A stretch of 64,000 nt of DNA from Guptibacillus algicola (GTDB lineage: Bacteria; Bacillota; Bacilli; Bacillales; Guptibacillaceae). The translations under genes and the position numbers were made by a program. Below are positions 17,130-26,698 of this stretch, one piece after another. The stretch is taken from positions 1,302,001 to 1,366,000 of the forward strand of contig NZ_JAIVAF010000001.1 of assembly GCF_020171805.1 (NCBI RefSeq), given 5' to 3'. The notes under the pieces are model-generated. The model ran no database searches. It saw only the letters and a list, made by a program, of their open reading frames with translations, and was not told the origin of the DNA. Numbering within the stretch: position 1 is the first letter of the stretch; each line of letters opens with the position of its first letter.

Positions 17130-18233
17130 TTACGCGCGTTCTAACATACGATTCAAGGCATCTTTCGCATATCGCGCCGTCTTCTTGTCTACTTTAATCT
17201 GGTTCGTTTTCTTTCCGGAACTGACTTCATCAAGAGCCCAAAGAAGGTGCGGAAGGTCGATTCGATTCATCGTTAAACACGGACACATATTAGGATTCAA
17301 CGATACGATTCTTTTATCAGGATGCTGTTGAATAATGCGATTTACGAGATTCATTTCTGTCCCAATGGCCCATGAAGACCCAGAAGGTGCTTTCTCGATC
17401 GTATCGATGATCATTTTCGTTGAACCTGCATAGTCCGATTTCTGAACGACTTCAAACGTACACTCAGGGTGGACGATCACGTTGACGTCCGGCATGTCTC
17501 GTCGCACATCGGCAATATTATCAAGCGTGAACTTCTCATGAACAGAGCAATGCCCTTTCCACAAAATCACTTTTACATCTTCATAATCACCGTCATATTC
17601 TAGTCGATCTGAAATAGGATCCCATACTGCCATCGCCTTAAGTGGAATGCCAAGATCATAAGCGGTATTTCTTCCTAAATGCTGATCTGGCAAAAAGAGA
17701 ATTCGCTCCTTTTGTGTATACGCCCACTCGACCATAGCCGTAGCATTTGAAGAAGTAACGGTCGCGCCACCGTTCTCCCCAACAAATGATTTGATCGCTG
17801 CGGTCGAATTCACATAGGTTAACGGGAGAATGGTATCACCGAACCGCTCCACAAGAATCTTCCATGCGCGCTCCGTCTGGTGGATGTCAGCCATATCGGC
17901 CATTGAACACCCAGCCCTCATGTCTGGAAGAATCACCGTCTGAGCATCCTCTGTTAAAATATCCGCCGTCTCCGCCATGAAATGCACACCACAAAAAACG
18001 ATGTAATCCGCTTTCTTATTTTTCGCTGCTAACTGAGCAAGCTGTAACGAATCACCCGTATCATCTGCAAACTGAACGACCTCATCTTTCTGATAATGAT
18101 GAGCAGGTAAATAAAGACGCTCACCCAATTCCTTCTTGATCTCACGTACCCGCTGAATCATCTCTTCCTCTGATAGTGAGTGATAATGCTCTGGAATGCC
18201 TATTGGTATATGTAACGCATCTAGTATACTCAT
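17130..18233 (-). CDS. nadA: Quinolinate synthase NadA
   Basis: A 367-residue Bacillus-type (long) NadA. Visible: [38 protein letters not shown] and [10 protein letters not shown], plus the C-terminal [15 protein letters not shown]. The cysteines in FCG, PEC and the C-terminal region are candidates for the [4Fe-4S] cluster. It condenses iminoaspartate with dihydroxyacetone phosphate to quinolinate in de novo NAD synthesis. Its ATG overlaps the nadC stop by 4 nt. It is the last gene of the minus-strand nadB-nadC-nadA operon, divergent from nifS, which may supply sulfur for the cluster. Confidence 0.95.
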   Translation of the reverse strand: MSILDALHIPIGIPEHYHSLSEEEMIQRVREIKKELGERLYLPAHHYQKDEVVQFADDTGDSLQLAQLAAKNKKADYIVFCGVHFMAETADILTEDAQTVILPDMRAGCSMADMADIHQTERAWKILVERFGDTILPLTYVNSTAAIKSFVGENGGATVTSSNATAMVEWAYTQKERILFLPDQHLGRNTAYDLGIPLKAMAVWDPISDRLEYDGDYEDVKVILWKGHCSVHEKFTLDNIADVRRDMPDVNVIVHPECTFEVVQKSDYAGSTKMIIDTIEKAPSGSSWAIGTEMNLVNRIIQQHPDKRIVSLNPNMCPCLTMNRIDLPHLLWALDEVSSGKKTNQIKVDKKTARYAKDALNRMLERA

Positions 18234-19072
18234 TGCCCTACCCCTTTCATTCGAAGGCTAATATCAAGACTTTTAACAGAGTGTGTGAGACAGCCGAGTG
18301 AAATCATATCGACACCACAGTCCTTGTACTGTGTTAGGTTCTGGAGCGTAATCCCGCCTGATAGTTCTGTCACGATCGCACGTGGTACGAGACGATTATA
18401 AAAAATTGCTTCATCAGGTGAGCAGTTATCAAACATAATGATGTCAGCGTTTGCGTCAACGGCCTCTCGCACCTCTTCTTCAGTACTCGTCTCTACCTCG
18501 ATCTTCGTCATGTGACCTACCTTTTCTCTAACCTGTGCCACAGCATTTCGAATGCTTCCACATTGTGCAATATGGTTATCCTTTAGCATCACGCCACCGT
18601 CAAGCGTGATGCGATGATTGTACCCACCACCACATCGCACGGCGTATTTTTCTAACATCCGAAGTCCTGGAGTCGTTTTACGAGTGTCGCATATGCGTGT
18701 TTTCGAATCACCAAGTAACTCAACTGCACGCCTCGTCATCGTCGCGATCCCGCTCAAGCGCTGAATCAAATTAAGGATGACGCGTTCACCAGTGAGGATA
18801 GCACCTACACGACCGGAAACCTTCGCAATTACATCGCCTTTTTGGACACGCTCACCCTCTTGCACGTATATCTCGACAGAGCAATCCTCATCTAACAAAC
18901 AAAAACCCATATCGATCACAGCTTGCCCGCAGAAGATGCCATCATCCTTTGCTACGAACTCGGCAACGCCACGCTCATTCAGTTCAAATAACAGTTCAGT
19001 CGATAAATCTCCTGTGCCAATATCTTCATTAAAAAACCGCTCGAGATTTCTTCTCAGTAGTAGCCCATTCAT
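18230..19072 (-). CDS. nadC: Nicotinate-nucleotide pyrophosphorylase (carboxylating) NadC
   Basis: About 280 residues with the quinolinate phosphoribosyltransferase landmarks [49 protein letters not shown] (written across the active-site loop) and LKDNHI. It makes nicotinate mononucleotide from quinolinate and PRPP. The SD GGAGG fits ATG 19072 better than the TTG at 19078. The 5' end overlaps the end of nadB by ~44 nt; nadA overlaps its 3' end. Middle gene of the NAD operon. Confidence 0.95.
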   Translation of the reverse strand: MNGLLLRRNLERFFNEDIGTGDLSTELLFELNERGVAEFVAKDDGIFCGQAVIDMGFCLLDEDCSVEIYVQEGERVQKGDVIAKVSGRVGAILTGERVILNLIQRLSGIATMTRRAVELLGDSKTRICDTRKTTPGLRMLEKYAVRCGGGYNHRITLDGGVMLKDNHIAQCGSIRNAVAQVREKVGHMTKIEVETSTEEEVREAVDANADIIMFDNCSPDEAIFYNRLVPRAIVTELSGGITLQNLTQYKDCGVDMISLGCLTHSVKSLDISLRMKGVGQ

Positions 19073-20573
19073 CCTCAAGAATCCTCCTCTTTATCCTTTT
19101 TTGCTGAAATCGTTGATTTGCTTGAGGAAAATCTGACCGATGATGTCCCCCACGACTTTCCGTTCGCATATAAGCTGACGTCGCCATTAGCCAGCTTGTT
19201 TGCAGCATGTTGGTCAATGTGACTTCCTCGACACTCGATGCTAATTTTTTCTTACCTTTTAAATAAGCACCTAGTTCGTCTATTGCAGTAGAGAGTCCAA
19301 CCGCATGGCGCGTGATTCCGACGTAATCATTCATTATGGTTCGGAGCTTGCTTGGATCAGGGAGCGAGTTTGGTATGTGAAGAGGTTGTGACGCGGCAGC
19401 CATACCATGCTGAACTCGCTTATGATTCAGCATCCACGTTGCCGCTTCATTCGCAAAAACAACCGCTTCTAAAAGGGAATTGCTCGCAAGTCTATTCGCT
19501 CCATGCACACCAGTGTTCGCAACTTCTCCAATGGCGAAAAGATTTGCGACCGATGTTCTTCCGTATCGGTCCGTTTCCACCCCACCCATCAAAAAATGTG
19601 CTCCTGGCTGGACAGGAACTTTTTTTGATGATGCATCGTCTTCATTCAGGTACGACGCTATTGTTGGAAAACGGTCGTCAAAGTTCGTGACAGCGGAAAT
19701 ATCGAGGTACACCATATTCTGTTCCTCATAGATCGCACGGGCAACGACGTCTCTTGGGGCGAGGTCGAGGAGTTCATGCTTCCCTTCCATCAGGTACACT
19801 CCTGACTCCATGACCAAACGGCCGCCCTCTCCCCTCACTGCTTCAGAAAGAAGAAAAGAAGCACCACTACCTGCATACATCGTCGGATGAAACTGCATGA
19901 ATTCAAGGTCAGAGACGATTGCTCCCGCTCGATAAGCCATCGCAATGCCATCGCCCGTCACTGACGTATCATTAGACGTGACAGGATAAAGCTGCCCTGC
20001 ACCACCTGTTGCGAGAATGACGAAATCTGCCTTTACCATGAGAAGATTTCCTTTCTCATTCATAAACGAGGCACCTGCACAGAAGCCATTTTCCACGATG
20101 AGATCGACCGCTGCATGATGTTCGATGATCGTACTGCTTTCTTTCACTCGTTTCACAAGCTTATTCATGAGTTCTTTTCCCGTCGCATCGCCACCTGCAT
20201 GGAGGATTCTTGGAACACTGTGCGCGCCTTCACGACACCTGGAATAGGTTCCATCTTTACTCTGATCAAACGTCACTCCCATTTCAATAAGCTGACTGAC
20301 GCATTCTCCCCCTTTTTTCACTAAGAGCTCCGTCAATTCGTTGTTGTTATGAAAAACGCCTGCTTGTATCGTATCGAAAAAATGATCTGCCCAACTGTCA
20401 TCGTCCGACGTGACAGCTGCAATACCACCCTGTGCTAATCGGGAATTGCTCTTTCCGAGCTCTGACTTTGTGATAACCGTCACATTCTTTTCCGCAGCTA
20501 GAAGCTCAGCGGTCAATAAACCTGACACCCCACTACCAATGACAAGTACCTCTGTATGAAAGTTGTTGTTCAT
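19029..20573 (-). CDS. nadB: L-aspartate oxidase NadB
   Basis: 514 residues. N-terminal FAD-binding GSGVSGLLTAELLA, followed by LAQGGIAAV, SDLEFMQFHPT and HGANRLASNSLLEAVVFA, all characteristic of aspartate oxidase. The C-terminal ESRGGHHRSDFP is typical of the succinate dehydrogenase/aspartate oxidase family. It oxidises L-aspartate to iminoaspartate, the NadA substrate. AGGAG stands before the ATG. First gene of the minus-strand operon, with a divergent promoter region shared with nifS. Confidence 0.95.
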   Translation of the reverse strand: MNNNFHTEVLVIGSGVSGLLTAELLAAEKNVTVITKSELGKSNSRLAQGGIAAVTSDDDSWADHFFDTIQAGVFHNNNELTELLVKKGGECVSQLIEMGVTFDQSKDGTYSRCREGAHSVPRILHAGGDATGKELMNKLVKRVKESSTIIEHHAAVDLIVENGFCAGASFMNEKGNLLMVKADFVILATGGAGQLYPVTSNDTSVTGDGIAMAYRAGAIVSDLEFMQFHPTMYAGSGASFLLSEAVRGEGGRLVMESGVYLMEGKHELLDLAPRDVVARAIYEEQNMVYLDISAVTNFDDRFPTIASYLNEDDASSKKVPVQPGAHFLMGGVETDRYGRTSVANLFAIGEVANTGVHGANRLASNSLLEAVVFANEAATWMLNHKRVQHGMAAASQPLHIPNSLPDPSKLRTIMNDYVGITRHAVGLSTAIDELGAYLKGKKKLASSVEEVTLTNMLQTSWLMATSAYMRTESRGGHHRSDFPQANQRFQQKRIKRRILEDEWATTEKKSRAVF

Positions 20574-20607
20574 GACACCTTCTCCTAAAAATGATGGTAT
20601 TCACTGA

Positions 20608-20643
20608 TGTAACTTTACATGTGTCTTGACACTAATAGTTACA
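20608..20643. promoter_or_regulatory. Candidate NiaR/YrxA operator in the nadB-nifS divergent region
   Basis: Two nested, nearly concentric inverted repeats: GTGTC-TT-GACAC (20621-20632) inside TGTAAC...GTTACA (20608-20643). The inner TTGACA (20626-20631) with TTAAAT 17 nt downstream would be the nifS promoter. NAD-biosynthesis genes of Bacillales are repressed at such sites by NiaR (YrxA/NadR) with niacin as co-repressor; the regulator gene itself is not in this window. Confidence 0.55.
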
Positions 20644-20688
20644 TAGATTTAAATAAAGTACAAGACAGAAATTAACGAGGAGAAGGAA

Positions 20689-21828
20689 ATGATTTATTTA
20701 GACTACGCAGCGACAACCCCGATGTCAGAGCGAGCAATTGAGGTTTATACCAAGGTAGCACGGAGCTATTTCGCAAATTCACAAAGCCTGCACGACGAGG
20801 GAACATCAGCAGCTCAACTGCTCGAAATCGCGAGGCAAACAGTCGCAAACGAAATAAACGGTGACCCCTCTGGCGTTTACTTTACATCTGGCGGCACAGA
20901 ATCGAATATTTTAGCGATCAATGGGCTAGTGAAAAAGCACAAAAGCGGTCATCTCATAACCGCTAAAGCGGAGCACTCCTCTATCCTTAATACCTTTCAG
21001 CAATTGGAACGCGAGGGGTTCGACGTCACCTATCTCGGCTACGATGACAAAGGACGAATTCAGATCGATAAGCTCATAGAATCACTTCGCGAGGATACCC
21101 TCCTCGTTTCGATCGCTCACGGTAATAGTGAGATTGGTACACGACAACCGATTGAAGAAATCGGTGCAGAACTTGCGAAAAGACGAATCCTATTTCACAC
21201 TGATGCGGTGCAAACATTTGGTAAAGTCCCAATTGATGTTAAGAGCATGAACCTTACCGCACTCTCTGTCTCTTCGCATAAACTACACGGTCCTAAAGGC
21301 GTAGGTGCTTGTTATATCGCACCGGCAGAATCATGGCATCCTAGCTTACCCGGAACGGTTCACGAAAAAGGATTCCGACCCGGGACAGTGGATGTGCCTG
21401 GGATTTTTGCTTTTACAGCTGCTGTTGAAGAAGCAACGACAAATATGGATGCTACTGTTGCCTATTGTAATGAGTTACGCGACGTGTTCCTAAGTGAATG
21501 TGGAGGGACAAATGTAGTAATCGAAGGAGGAAATGATGCTCTTTCCCATATCGTTGGTATCCGCTTAAAAGGCATCGAAGGACAATATGTGATGAACGAA
21601 CTAAACCAAAAAGGAATCGCCGTCTCGACTGGTTCAGCATGTTCAATCGGACAACAAAGCCCTTCAAAAACTCTGAAAGCGATGGGTCGAAGTGATGATG
21701 AAGCAAGGGAACTCGTTCGAATAAGCTTTGGAAAGCATACAACGAAGGAAGAGATCGTGAGGACTAAAGCATTGATAAACGGCATTCTTAGTAGGTTTCA
21801 CAGGCACCACCCGAATCATGTCGAATGA
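20689..21828 (+). CDS. nifS: NifS-like cysteine desulfurase of the NAD operon
   Basis: 379 residues, fold-type I PLP enzyme. The PLP lysine is in SVSSHKLHGPKGVGA, and the active cysteine in STGSACSIGQQSPS. GTESNILAI and AHGNSEIGT are also typical. The divergent position next to nadBCA is conserved in Bacillus, where this desulfurase matures the NadA iron-sulfur cluster. The C-terminal residues (RHHPNHVE) and the stop are formed by a dispersed repeat that reads through the gene end. Confidence 0.9.
   Translation: MIYLDYAATTPMSERAIEVYTKVARSYFANSQSLHDEGTSAAQLLEIARQTVANEINGDPSGVYFTSGGTESNILAINGLVKKHKSGHLITAKAEHSSILNTFQQLEREGFDVTYLGYDDKGRIQIDKLIESLREDTLLVSIAHGNSEIGTRQPIEEIGAELAKRRILFHTDAVQTFGKVPIDVKSMNLTALSVSSHKLHGPKGVGACYIAPAESWHPSLPGTVHEKGFRPGTVDVPGIFAFTAAVEEATTNMDATVAYCNELRDVFLSECGGTNVVIEGGNDALSHIVGIRLKGIEGQYVMNELNQKGIAVSTGSACSIGQQSPSKTLKAMGRSDDEARELVRISFGKHTTKEEIVRTKALINGILSRFHRHHPNHVE
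21801..21825 (-). repeat. Dispersed REP-like repeat, copy 5, at the nifS 3' end
   Basis: CAGGCACCACCCGAATCATG-TCGAA, immediately followed by the nifS stop TGA at 21826. Reverse complement reads TTCGACATGATTCGGGTGGTGCCTG, the standard family order. Confidence 0.7.
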
Positions 21829-21846
21829 GTGATCCGCACAAAAAAA

Positions 21847-21872
21847 CACCGATCATCTCGAGATGATCGGTG
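21847..21872. terminator. Bidirectional terminator between nifS and the VanY-like gene
   Basis: Perfect palindrome CACCGATCATCTC/GAGATGATCGGTG, with A run on the left (T run for minus-strand transcripts). Confidence 0.85.
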
Positions 21873-21899
21873 CATTTCATCAGTTCGTATTAGAAGGGC

Positions 21900-23417
21900 C
21901 TATCTCAAATATTCTTCAAGCACTCTGTTAGTAGATTTCATGTACGTCGCAATTTCTTTACCTACATAACGTAAATGCCAAGGCTCATACTTGTACCCTG
22001 TCACATGTTCTTCCCCATCAGGATATCTGATGATGAACCCATATTCATGTGCATGTTCATCAACCCATTCACCTTCATCCGTGTACGCAAATTCTTCAAC
22101 GAGCCTATAGTCAACTTCAGGACTCGTCACATCCATCGCTAGTCCGGTTTGATGCTCACTGTGCCCGGGCTTAGCGCTAACACGGTTTGCATACTCTTCA
22201 CCATGTTCCTGAACATTTCGCTCATAAATACGCTTTTGTCTTTCATAAGAACGATAGCCAGACTGTGCATAAAGATCAAGACCTGCTCGTTCTGCACCAT
22301 CAAATAGTGCTTCAAGATGTTCGACAGCGATGATGTTCATCTTCCGTTTGTTATGCTCATAATCAAACGGAAATGGTACGTCGGGTTCTTCTAATTTCTC
22401 AGGGACGTATGATGCTGGTAGATCTCGTTGCTTGTTCACTAATAACAATTGGATCGGCAACGAAACTTCTGTATCGACATACTCATCGATCGCTCCATAT
22501 CCACCGAGTACAGTAAATTTCGTTAGTCTTTTCTCAGCAATATAGAGCTTTGCAGGGTTTGGAACATAATTTTTCTCTACCAATAGGAGTGAATCATTTG
22601 TTTTTGCTGCTAGTACGGACCCTGTTAATGCATCCGCAAAATCTAAACCAGTCGCTAAATACGTCTCATCGGCGTTACCTTGTGGGAATGCCTCTGCTAC
22701 TGCTCTGGACGTTTCAAAGCGATCACTTCCAGCGATTCTCATTGATTTTGGAATGTCATTTTCAACTGATTTTGTAATAACACCAGTACCACCTATTACA
22801 TAGTTCCTTTCGTTCTTATCGATTCTATTTTTCGTTACATCAGGAAGATCGTTTTTAAGCGTTAATAAAATTGGATAGCCGCGGTAAGCTGCGTATGGTG
22901 CAATCGATAACGCATCTGGAAAATTCTCACCGCTTACGACAACTGCTCGACTATTTGCGTCAATTCGATCTGCAATCAACGCTGCCGTTTCAAATCGATC
23001 GCTACCTGAAATTCGTTCAACGTCTACGTTCATTTCATCTTCTAAGTATGATTCCACATCGTTTGAGATAGCTCCTGAGCCTCCCAATATGATAACGTTA
23101 CTTGCGTTTAATCTTTGAATTTCTTTCTTTGTCGCATCTGATAGTTTGTGAGATTGTGTCAGTAGAATAGGCGCATTCTCTTGATAAGCAAGTGGCGTTC
23201 CAGCGAGTGCGTCAGGAAACGCGTTTGCTCGTGATAACAGAACCGTGTCACTACCGTCAGCCCAACCTTTCTTCGAAACCTCAACAGCTGTTTCAATCCG
23301 GTCACTGCCAGAAATCCGATCGATCTCTACTGCTACGACCCCTTTAGGGAACAATAGAACTAGTCCCAATAGACCAACACACCAAAAGAAGCTTACTCCT
23401 AGTTTTCGTGTAAGCAT
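21900..23417 (-). CDS. Secreted D,D-carboxypeptidase (VanY/M15B) with three CWB2 wall-binding repeats
   Basis: 505 residues. Signal peptide (~residues 7-29), then three cell-wall-binding-2 repeats, recognised by RISGSDRIETAVEVSKKGW, FPDALAGTPLAY, VIILGGSGAIS and their variants at about 34-130, 133-225 and 228-320. The C-terminal ~180 residues are a VanY-type peptidase: the SEHQTGLAMDV motif gives the His and Asp zinc ligands, and EPWHLRYVG the catalytic Glu and third ligand. It would trim terminal D-Ala from peptidoglycan stem peptides while anchored to wall polymers. Convergent to nifS. Confidence 0.9.
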   Translation of the reverse strand: MLTRKLGVSFFWCVGLLGLVLLFPKGVVAVEIDRISGSDRIETAVEVSKKGWADGSDTVLLSRANAFPDALAGTPLAYQENAPILLTQSHKLSDATKKEIQRLNASNVIILGGSGAISNDVESYLEDEMNVDVERISGSDRFETAALIADRIDANSRAVVVSGENFPDALSIAPYAAYRGYPILLTLKNDLPDVTKNRIDKNERNYVIGGTGVITKSVENDIPKSMRIAGSDRFETSRAVAEAFPQGNADETYLATGLDFADALTGSVLAAKTNDSLLLVEKNYVPNPAKLYIAEKRLTKFTVLGGYGAIDEYVDTEVSLPIQLLLVNKQRDLPASYVPEKLEEPDVPFPFDYEHNKRKMNIIAVEHLEALFDGAERAGLDLYAQSGYRSYERQKRIYERNVQEHGEEYANRVSAKPGHSEHQTGLAMDVTSPEVDYRLVEEFAYTDEGEWVDEHAHEYGFIIRYPDGEEHVTGYKYEPWHLRYVGKEIATYMKSTNRVLEEYLR

Positions 23418-23521
23418 AAAGTAATCACCCCATAGTCCCCAATTCCCGTAATATTTGTAACAAAAACAGAATGAACCAAGGATTCTAAATTTAGTAAATT
23501 GTGCTTAATAGCGATTCCATA

Positions 23522-23551
23522 AAAAAAGAACCCCACCATGGGGCTCTTCCT
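23522..23551 (-). terminator. Terminator after the acyltransferase gene
   Basis: GAGCCCC/GGGGTTC hairpin followed on the minus strand by a T7 run. Confidence 0.75.
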
Positions 23552-23565
23552 TAATACAATAGTTA

Positions 23566-23605
23566 TTCGACGTCACCTAACACATATAGGGTGGTACCTG
23601 TCACC
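23566..23605 (+). repeat. Dispersed REP-like repeat, copy 6, ending the acyltransferase gene
   Basis: TTCGACG at 23566, core GGGTGGTACCTGTCACC ending at 23605. The minus-strand acyltransferase stop TGA (23603-23601) lies in the core GGTGACAGG. Confidence 0.65.
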
Positions 23606-24695
23606 TTACGCTTAACGTCATCTCAGGTTCTCGTTCTTTATAAACAGGTTTTTTCTTAGCTGGCACAGTGATCACATAGTGATTCAGTGGGAACAGCTGT
23701 AGAACTTTGATAAAGCCGATAGACGTAGCAAGGACCACTACGAACATGAACGGCGCTGTTTCTGTTGTCCAAATACTTTCAGGAAGCGTTCTCGAGTAGA
23801 CGAGGATGACCAGTGGATGGACCAAATAAATTCCCATCGATAAGTTCCCTAACATCGCAAAGAACTTCTCAATCCACTTCACTCTTTTCACTGACTGATA
23901 CATCCCGATCACCATCAACGTCATAACCGGAATGTTGATCATATTCGTCCAACGATTGTTGTCAATCGAACCTTTTGTCTTATATTCATATACTGCAAAA
24001 ACGACCAAACCTGCAAAGCCAACATAACCGAACCAGTTCAAATTTTTACCAAACTTCAAGATTGGATCCCAATGGTATGCAAGAAATCCTCCGAATACGA
24101 AGAAGAAAATCCACTTTGTCAGCATGGCCCTTTGTTCCAATAACTGACTCACTACCGTGACCGTTTCTGGTGAATAGACATAAACAAAATAATAGTTAGC
24201 GAAAACAGCTAATGCTAGCGCAATCCACCAGCCGAGTTTCGTACGAATAAGCTGAAGCAATGGGAAGATTAAATAAAATTGAAAAACGACTGACATGAAA
24301 TAGAGATGATAAAACGAATTACCCATCGCAAAATCTACCGCGAACTGCTTCCAGTCTGTAAAGATATCGACTTGAAGCACATATTGCATCAAGGCAAGGT
24401 ACACGATGCTCCAAATCAAGAATGGCATACCGATCTTGATCATACGAGAGTGATAGAACCGCTTCGCATCGAAGCCTTTTTTCCTTACTTGCAAGAAGAG
24501 TAAGAAGCCGCTAATCACCGCAAAAGTCGGCGTTCCATAGCGGCCAATCTGATTAAAAAACTGAGTGAATTCAGTAAACGTGCCTCCATGTTTGGAATAA
24601 TAAATTGCAGTCACATGTACCATTAATACAAACAAACAAGCAATGGCGCGTAGAAAGTGAATCTCATTTATATAGCTAGATTTATTTTTATTCAT
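23601..24695 (-). CDS. Acyltransferase 3 family membrane protein
   Basis: About 364 residues with roughly ten membrane helices. The N-terminal INEIHFLRAIACLFVLMVHVTA holds the conserved RxxA...H of acyltransferase 3 enzymes; TFAVISGFLLF and GIYLVHPLVI are further family marks. Such proteins transfer acetyl or other acyl groups onto extracellular polysaccharide or peptidoglycan. The start is uncertain: I favour ATG 24695 (MNKNKSS), although it lacks a strong SD; a longer frame reaches 24755. It lies between two CWB2 surface-protein genes. The stop is inside a dispersed repeat. Confidence 0.75.
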   Translation of the reverse strand: MNKNKSSYINEIHFLRAIACLFVLMVHVTAIYYSKHGGTFTEFTQFFNQIGRYGTPTFAVISGFLLFLQVRKKGFDAKRFYHSRMIKIGMPFLIWSIVYLALMQYVLQVDIFTDWKQFAVDFAMGNSFYHLYFMSVVFQFYLIFPLLQLIRTKLGWWIALALAVFANYYFVYVYSPETVTVVSQLLEQRAMLTKWIFFFVFGGFLAYHWDPILKFGKNLNWFGYVGFAGLVVFAVYEYKTKGSIDNNRWTNMINIPVMTLMVIGMYQSVKRVKWIEKFFAMLGNLSMGIYLVHPLVILVYSRTLPESIWTTETAPFMFVVVLATSIGFIKVLQLFPLNHYVITVPAKKKPVYKEREPEMTLSVR

Positions 24696-24940
24696 AATAG
24701 GTGTCACGTCCTGTTGATTATAGTAGCGTTTGTCAAATTGCATAATCCCACACAATTCGACATAACGATCCTATTATAACGGATGCTCACGAACTATCTA
24801 GCTTTCAGCATCATTTTTCATAAAATAGTAATACTCCTGTCAATTATTTCTTAAAAAATTACACATATAACAAGATGATACTTCCAATAAAATCTAGTAT
24901 TTAGCTACATTCCCTTATGCTTCCTTTTATCAAAACAAAA

Positions 24941-24966
24941 GAGACGAGCTTCTCAGATCTCGTCCC
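24941..24966 (-). terminator. Terminator after the PPC/CWB2 surface protein gene
   Basis: GACGAG/CTCGTC stem followed on the minus strand by CTCTTTTGTTTTG. Confidence 0.7.
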
Positions 24967-24981
24967 TTTCTCACTCTTTTC

Positions 24982-26433
24982 TTATTCTATTCCAAAAATA
25001 TCATCCTCAACACCTGGTCCCACAGCTCCACTACCGCCTAAAATCGTGTAGAACGTCGTGTTCTCTTCAATAAGGAATTTCTTAGTCCCCGTTGGTAGCT
25101 TGTTTTTCTGAGTTAAAATGGTAGGTTCTCCAAACTTAGCTGCTAGAACAGAACCTGTAAGAGCATCAGCAAACCCTTCACCAGTAGCAATAAATACCCC
25201 AGTCGTAGCCATGTTCAACTCTTTTGTAATGGAAATTGACGTATCATAGCGATCTTTCCCTTTTAAACGAGTTGGCGAAGGAAGCTGGCTTTTCACACTC
25301 TCACTGATTGCTCCAGTACCGCCGACCACGTACGTTTTTGTATAAGAAGACATCGCGTCCTTTGTTGCCTTCGAGAGTTCGTTTTTGTCGGTTAAGAATA
25401 TCGGGAGTCCATACATCGCGGCATATGGTGCGATCGAAAGCGCGTCTGGGAAGTTACCGCCATATGCTACGACCGCATGATGAGTCGGTAAAAGGGTTTC
25501 TGCGATTGCAGCTGCAGTCTCATAGCGGTTTTTCCCTTTCAACCGTCTAACTTCAAGACCCATTTTGTTTCGCAACTCTTTTTCCACCTCTGCCGAAACA
25601 GCACCTGTTCCTCCAAGAATCGTTACCTTCTTGACACCAAAATCTACTATTAAATCACGCACTCGACTATCAAGTTTCGCTTTTGGCGTTAATAGAATCG
25701 GAGCATCTAATTGAAAAGCAAGTGGCGCTCCTGCGAGGGCATCTGGAAATGTTGATCCAGTAGCGAGCACGACATTATCCGTTCCTTCTGGCCAACCGGC
25801 TTCAGCAATCGTGATCGCTGTTTCATAACGATCCTTACCTGAAAGACGCTCGATGTACTCTGTGTTATAGGCAGATAAAGCATACATGCCTTCTGAGCCG
25901 CCACCATTCAAATCGATCGCTCCTATGTAATAGGTTCCTTCTGGAATCGTATAGACTTGTATTTCAACACCGTCGTAATAGTCATAAAAATCAGGGTCGA
26001 GCCAATCTCCATAAGCATCCGCTACAAGATACCCAAGATCGACACCAGGCTGTGAAGTACCCGCAACAACAAGTTCGATCGGATTGTTGACTTTAATTTG
26101 GTACATATCTACATCATTAACATCGAATGTACCGTAAACAACATCCTCCATGTAAAGGATATTCGCCTGATTGAAATCATCATTCGGTTCATTCTCATAA
26201 TAGTCACCTAGCGTTTTGATACTTGTCGGATCGTTTGAAAGCTTCTGCTTTAGATGAGTTTCGATCTTCTTCTTCTCATCTTCAGAGAACGAAGCACTTT
26301 TGTCCTGTTTTACTTTCTTAATTTCTTCTTCTAATCCATTTGAACCATCACTTGCTGCATGCACATCGCCTGACCATGAAAACCCGCTCACTAATAAAAA
26401 CCCTAACAACAGCCATGATAACGTCTTCCTCAC
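24982..26433 (-). CDS. Secreted surface protein: PPC-like domain plus three CWB2 repeats
   Basis: About 483 residues. The signal peptide WLLLGFLLVSGFSWSGDVHAA is followed by a charged linker (KKVKQDKSASFSEDEKKKIE), then a domain with YENEPNDDFNQANIL...GTFDVNDVDMYQI, typical of pre-peptidase C-terminal (PPC) domains. Three CWB2 repeats (RLSGKDRYETAITIAEAGW and variants) fill the C-terminal ~300 residues. No catalytic motif is visible. GTG 26433 is chosen as start, with GGGGG 8 nt upstream. It is probably a wall-anchored adhesin, scaffold or regulator; it shares the repeats with the VanY-like protein two genes away. Confidence 0.8.
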   Translation of the reverse strand: MRKTLSWLLLGFLLVSGFSWSGDVHAASDGSNGLEEEIKKVKQDKSASFSEDEKKKIETHLKQKLSNDPTSIKTLGDYYENEPNDDFNQANILYMEDVVYGTFDVNDVDMYQIKVNNPIELVVAGTSQPGVDLGYLVADAYGDWLDPDFYDYYDGVEIQVYTIPEGTYYIGAIDLNGGGSEGMYALSAYNTEYIERLSGKDRYETAITIAEAGWPEGTDNVVLATGSTFPDALAGAPLAFQLDAPILLTPKAKLDSRVRDLIVDFGVKKVTILGGTGAVSAEVEKELRNKMGLEVRRLKGKNRYETAAAIAETLLPTHHAVVAYGGNFPDALSIAPYAAMYGLPIFLTDKNELSKATKDAMSSYTKTYVVGGTGAISESVKSQLPSPTRLKGKDRYDTSISITKELNMATTGVFIATGEGFADALTGSVLAAKFGEPTILTQKNKLPTGTKKFLIEENTTFYTILGGSGAVGPGVEDDIFGIE

Positions 26434-26556
26434 TCGCTCATCCCCCGCCTCATTTACCAAAATGTGTAACATAGACTCATTATATAGGTGCTTTGAACCA
26501 TAATCCATGTAAGGTACTGTCGAACGGTGATTTGGGTATAAATTACCATATTCTTG

Positions 26557-26585
26557 TTCGACAAAAACCGGGTGGTGACAGGCAC
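26557..26585 (+). repeat. Dispersed REP-like repeat, copy 7
   Basis: TTCGACA, 4 nt, then CCGGGTGGTGACAGGCAC; the shortest spacing in the family. It is in the divergent spacer before the GntR gene. Confidence 0.7.
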
Positions 26586-26698
26586 TATGACTGACTTTTC
26601 TGAAAATACTAGAAGTTTAGAATATAGTAAGTTATCATGACTACTAGCAACAGAGAAATTGTATACAATGCATGAACACAATTGTGAGGGATTATAAG

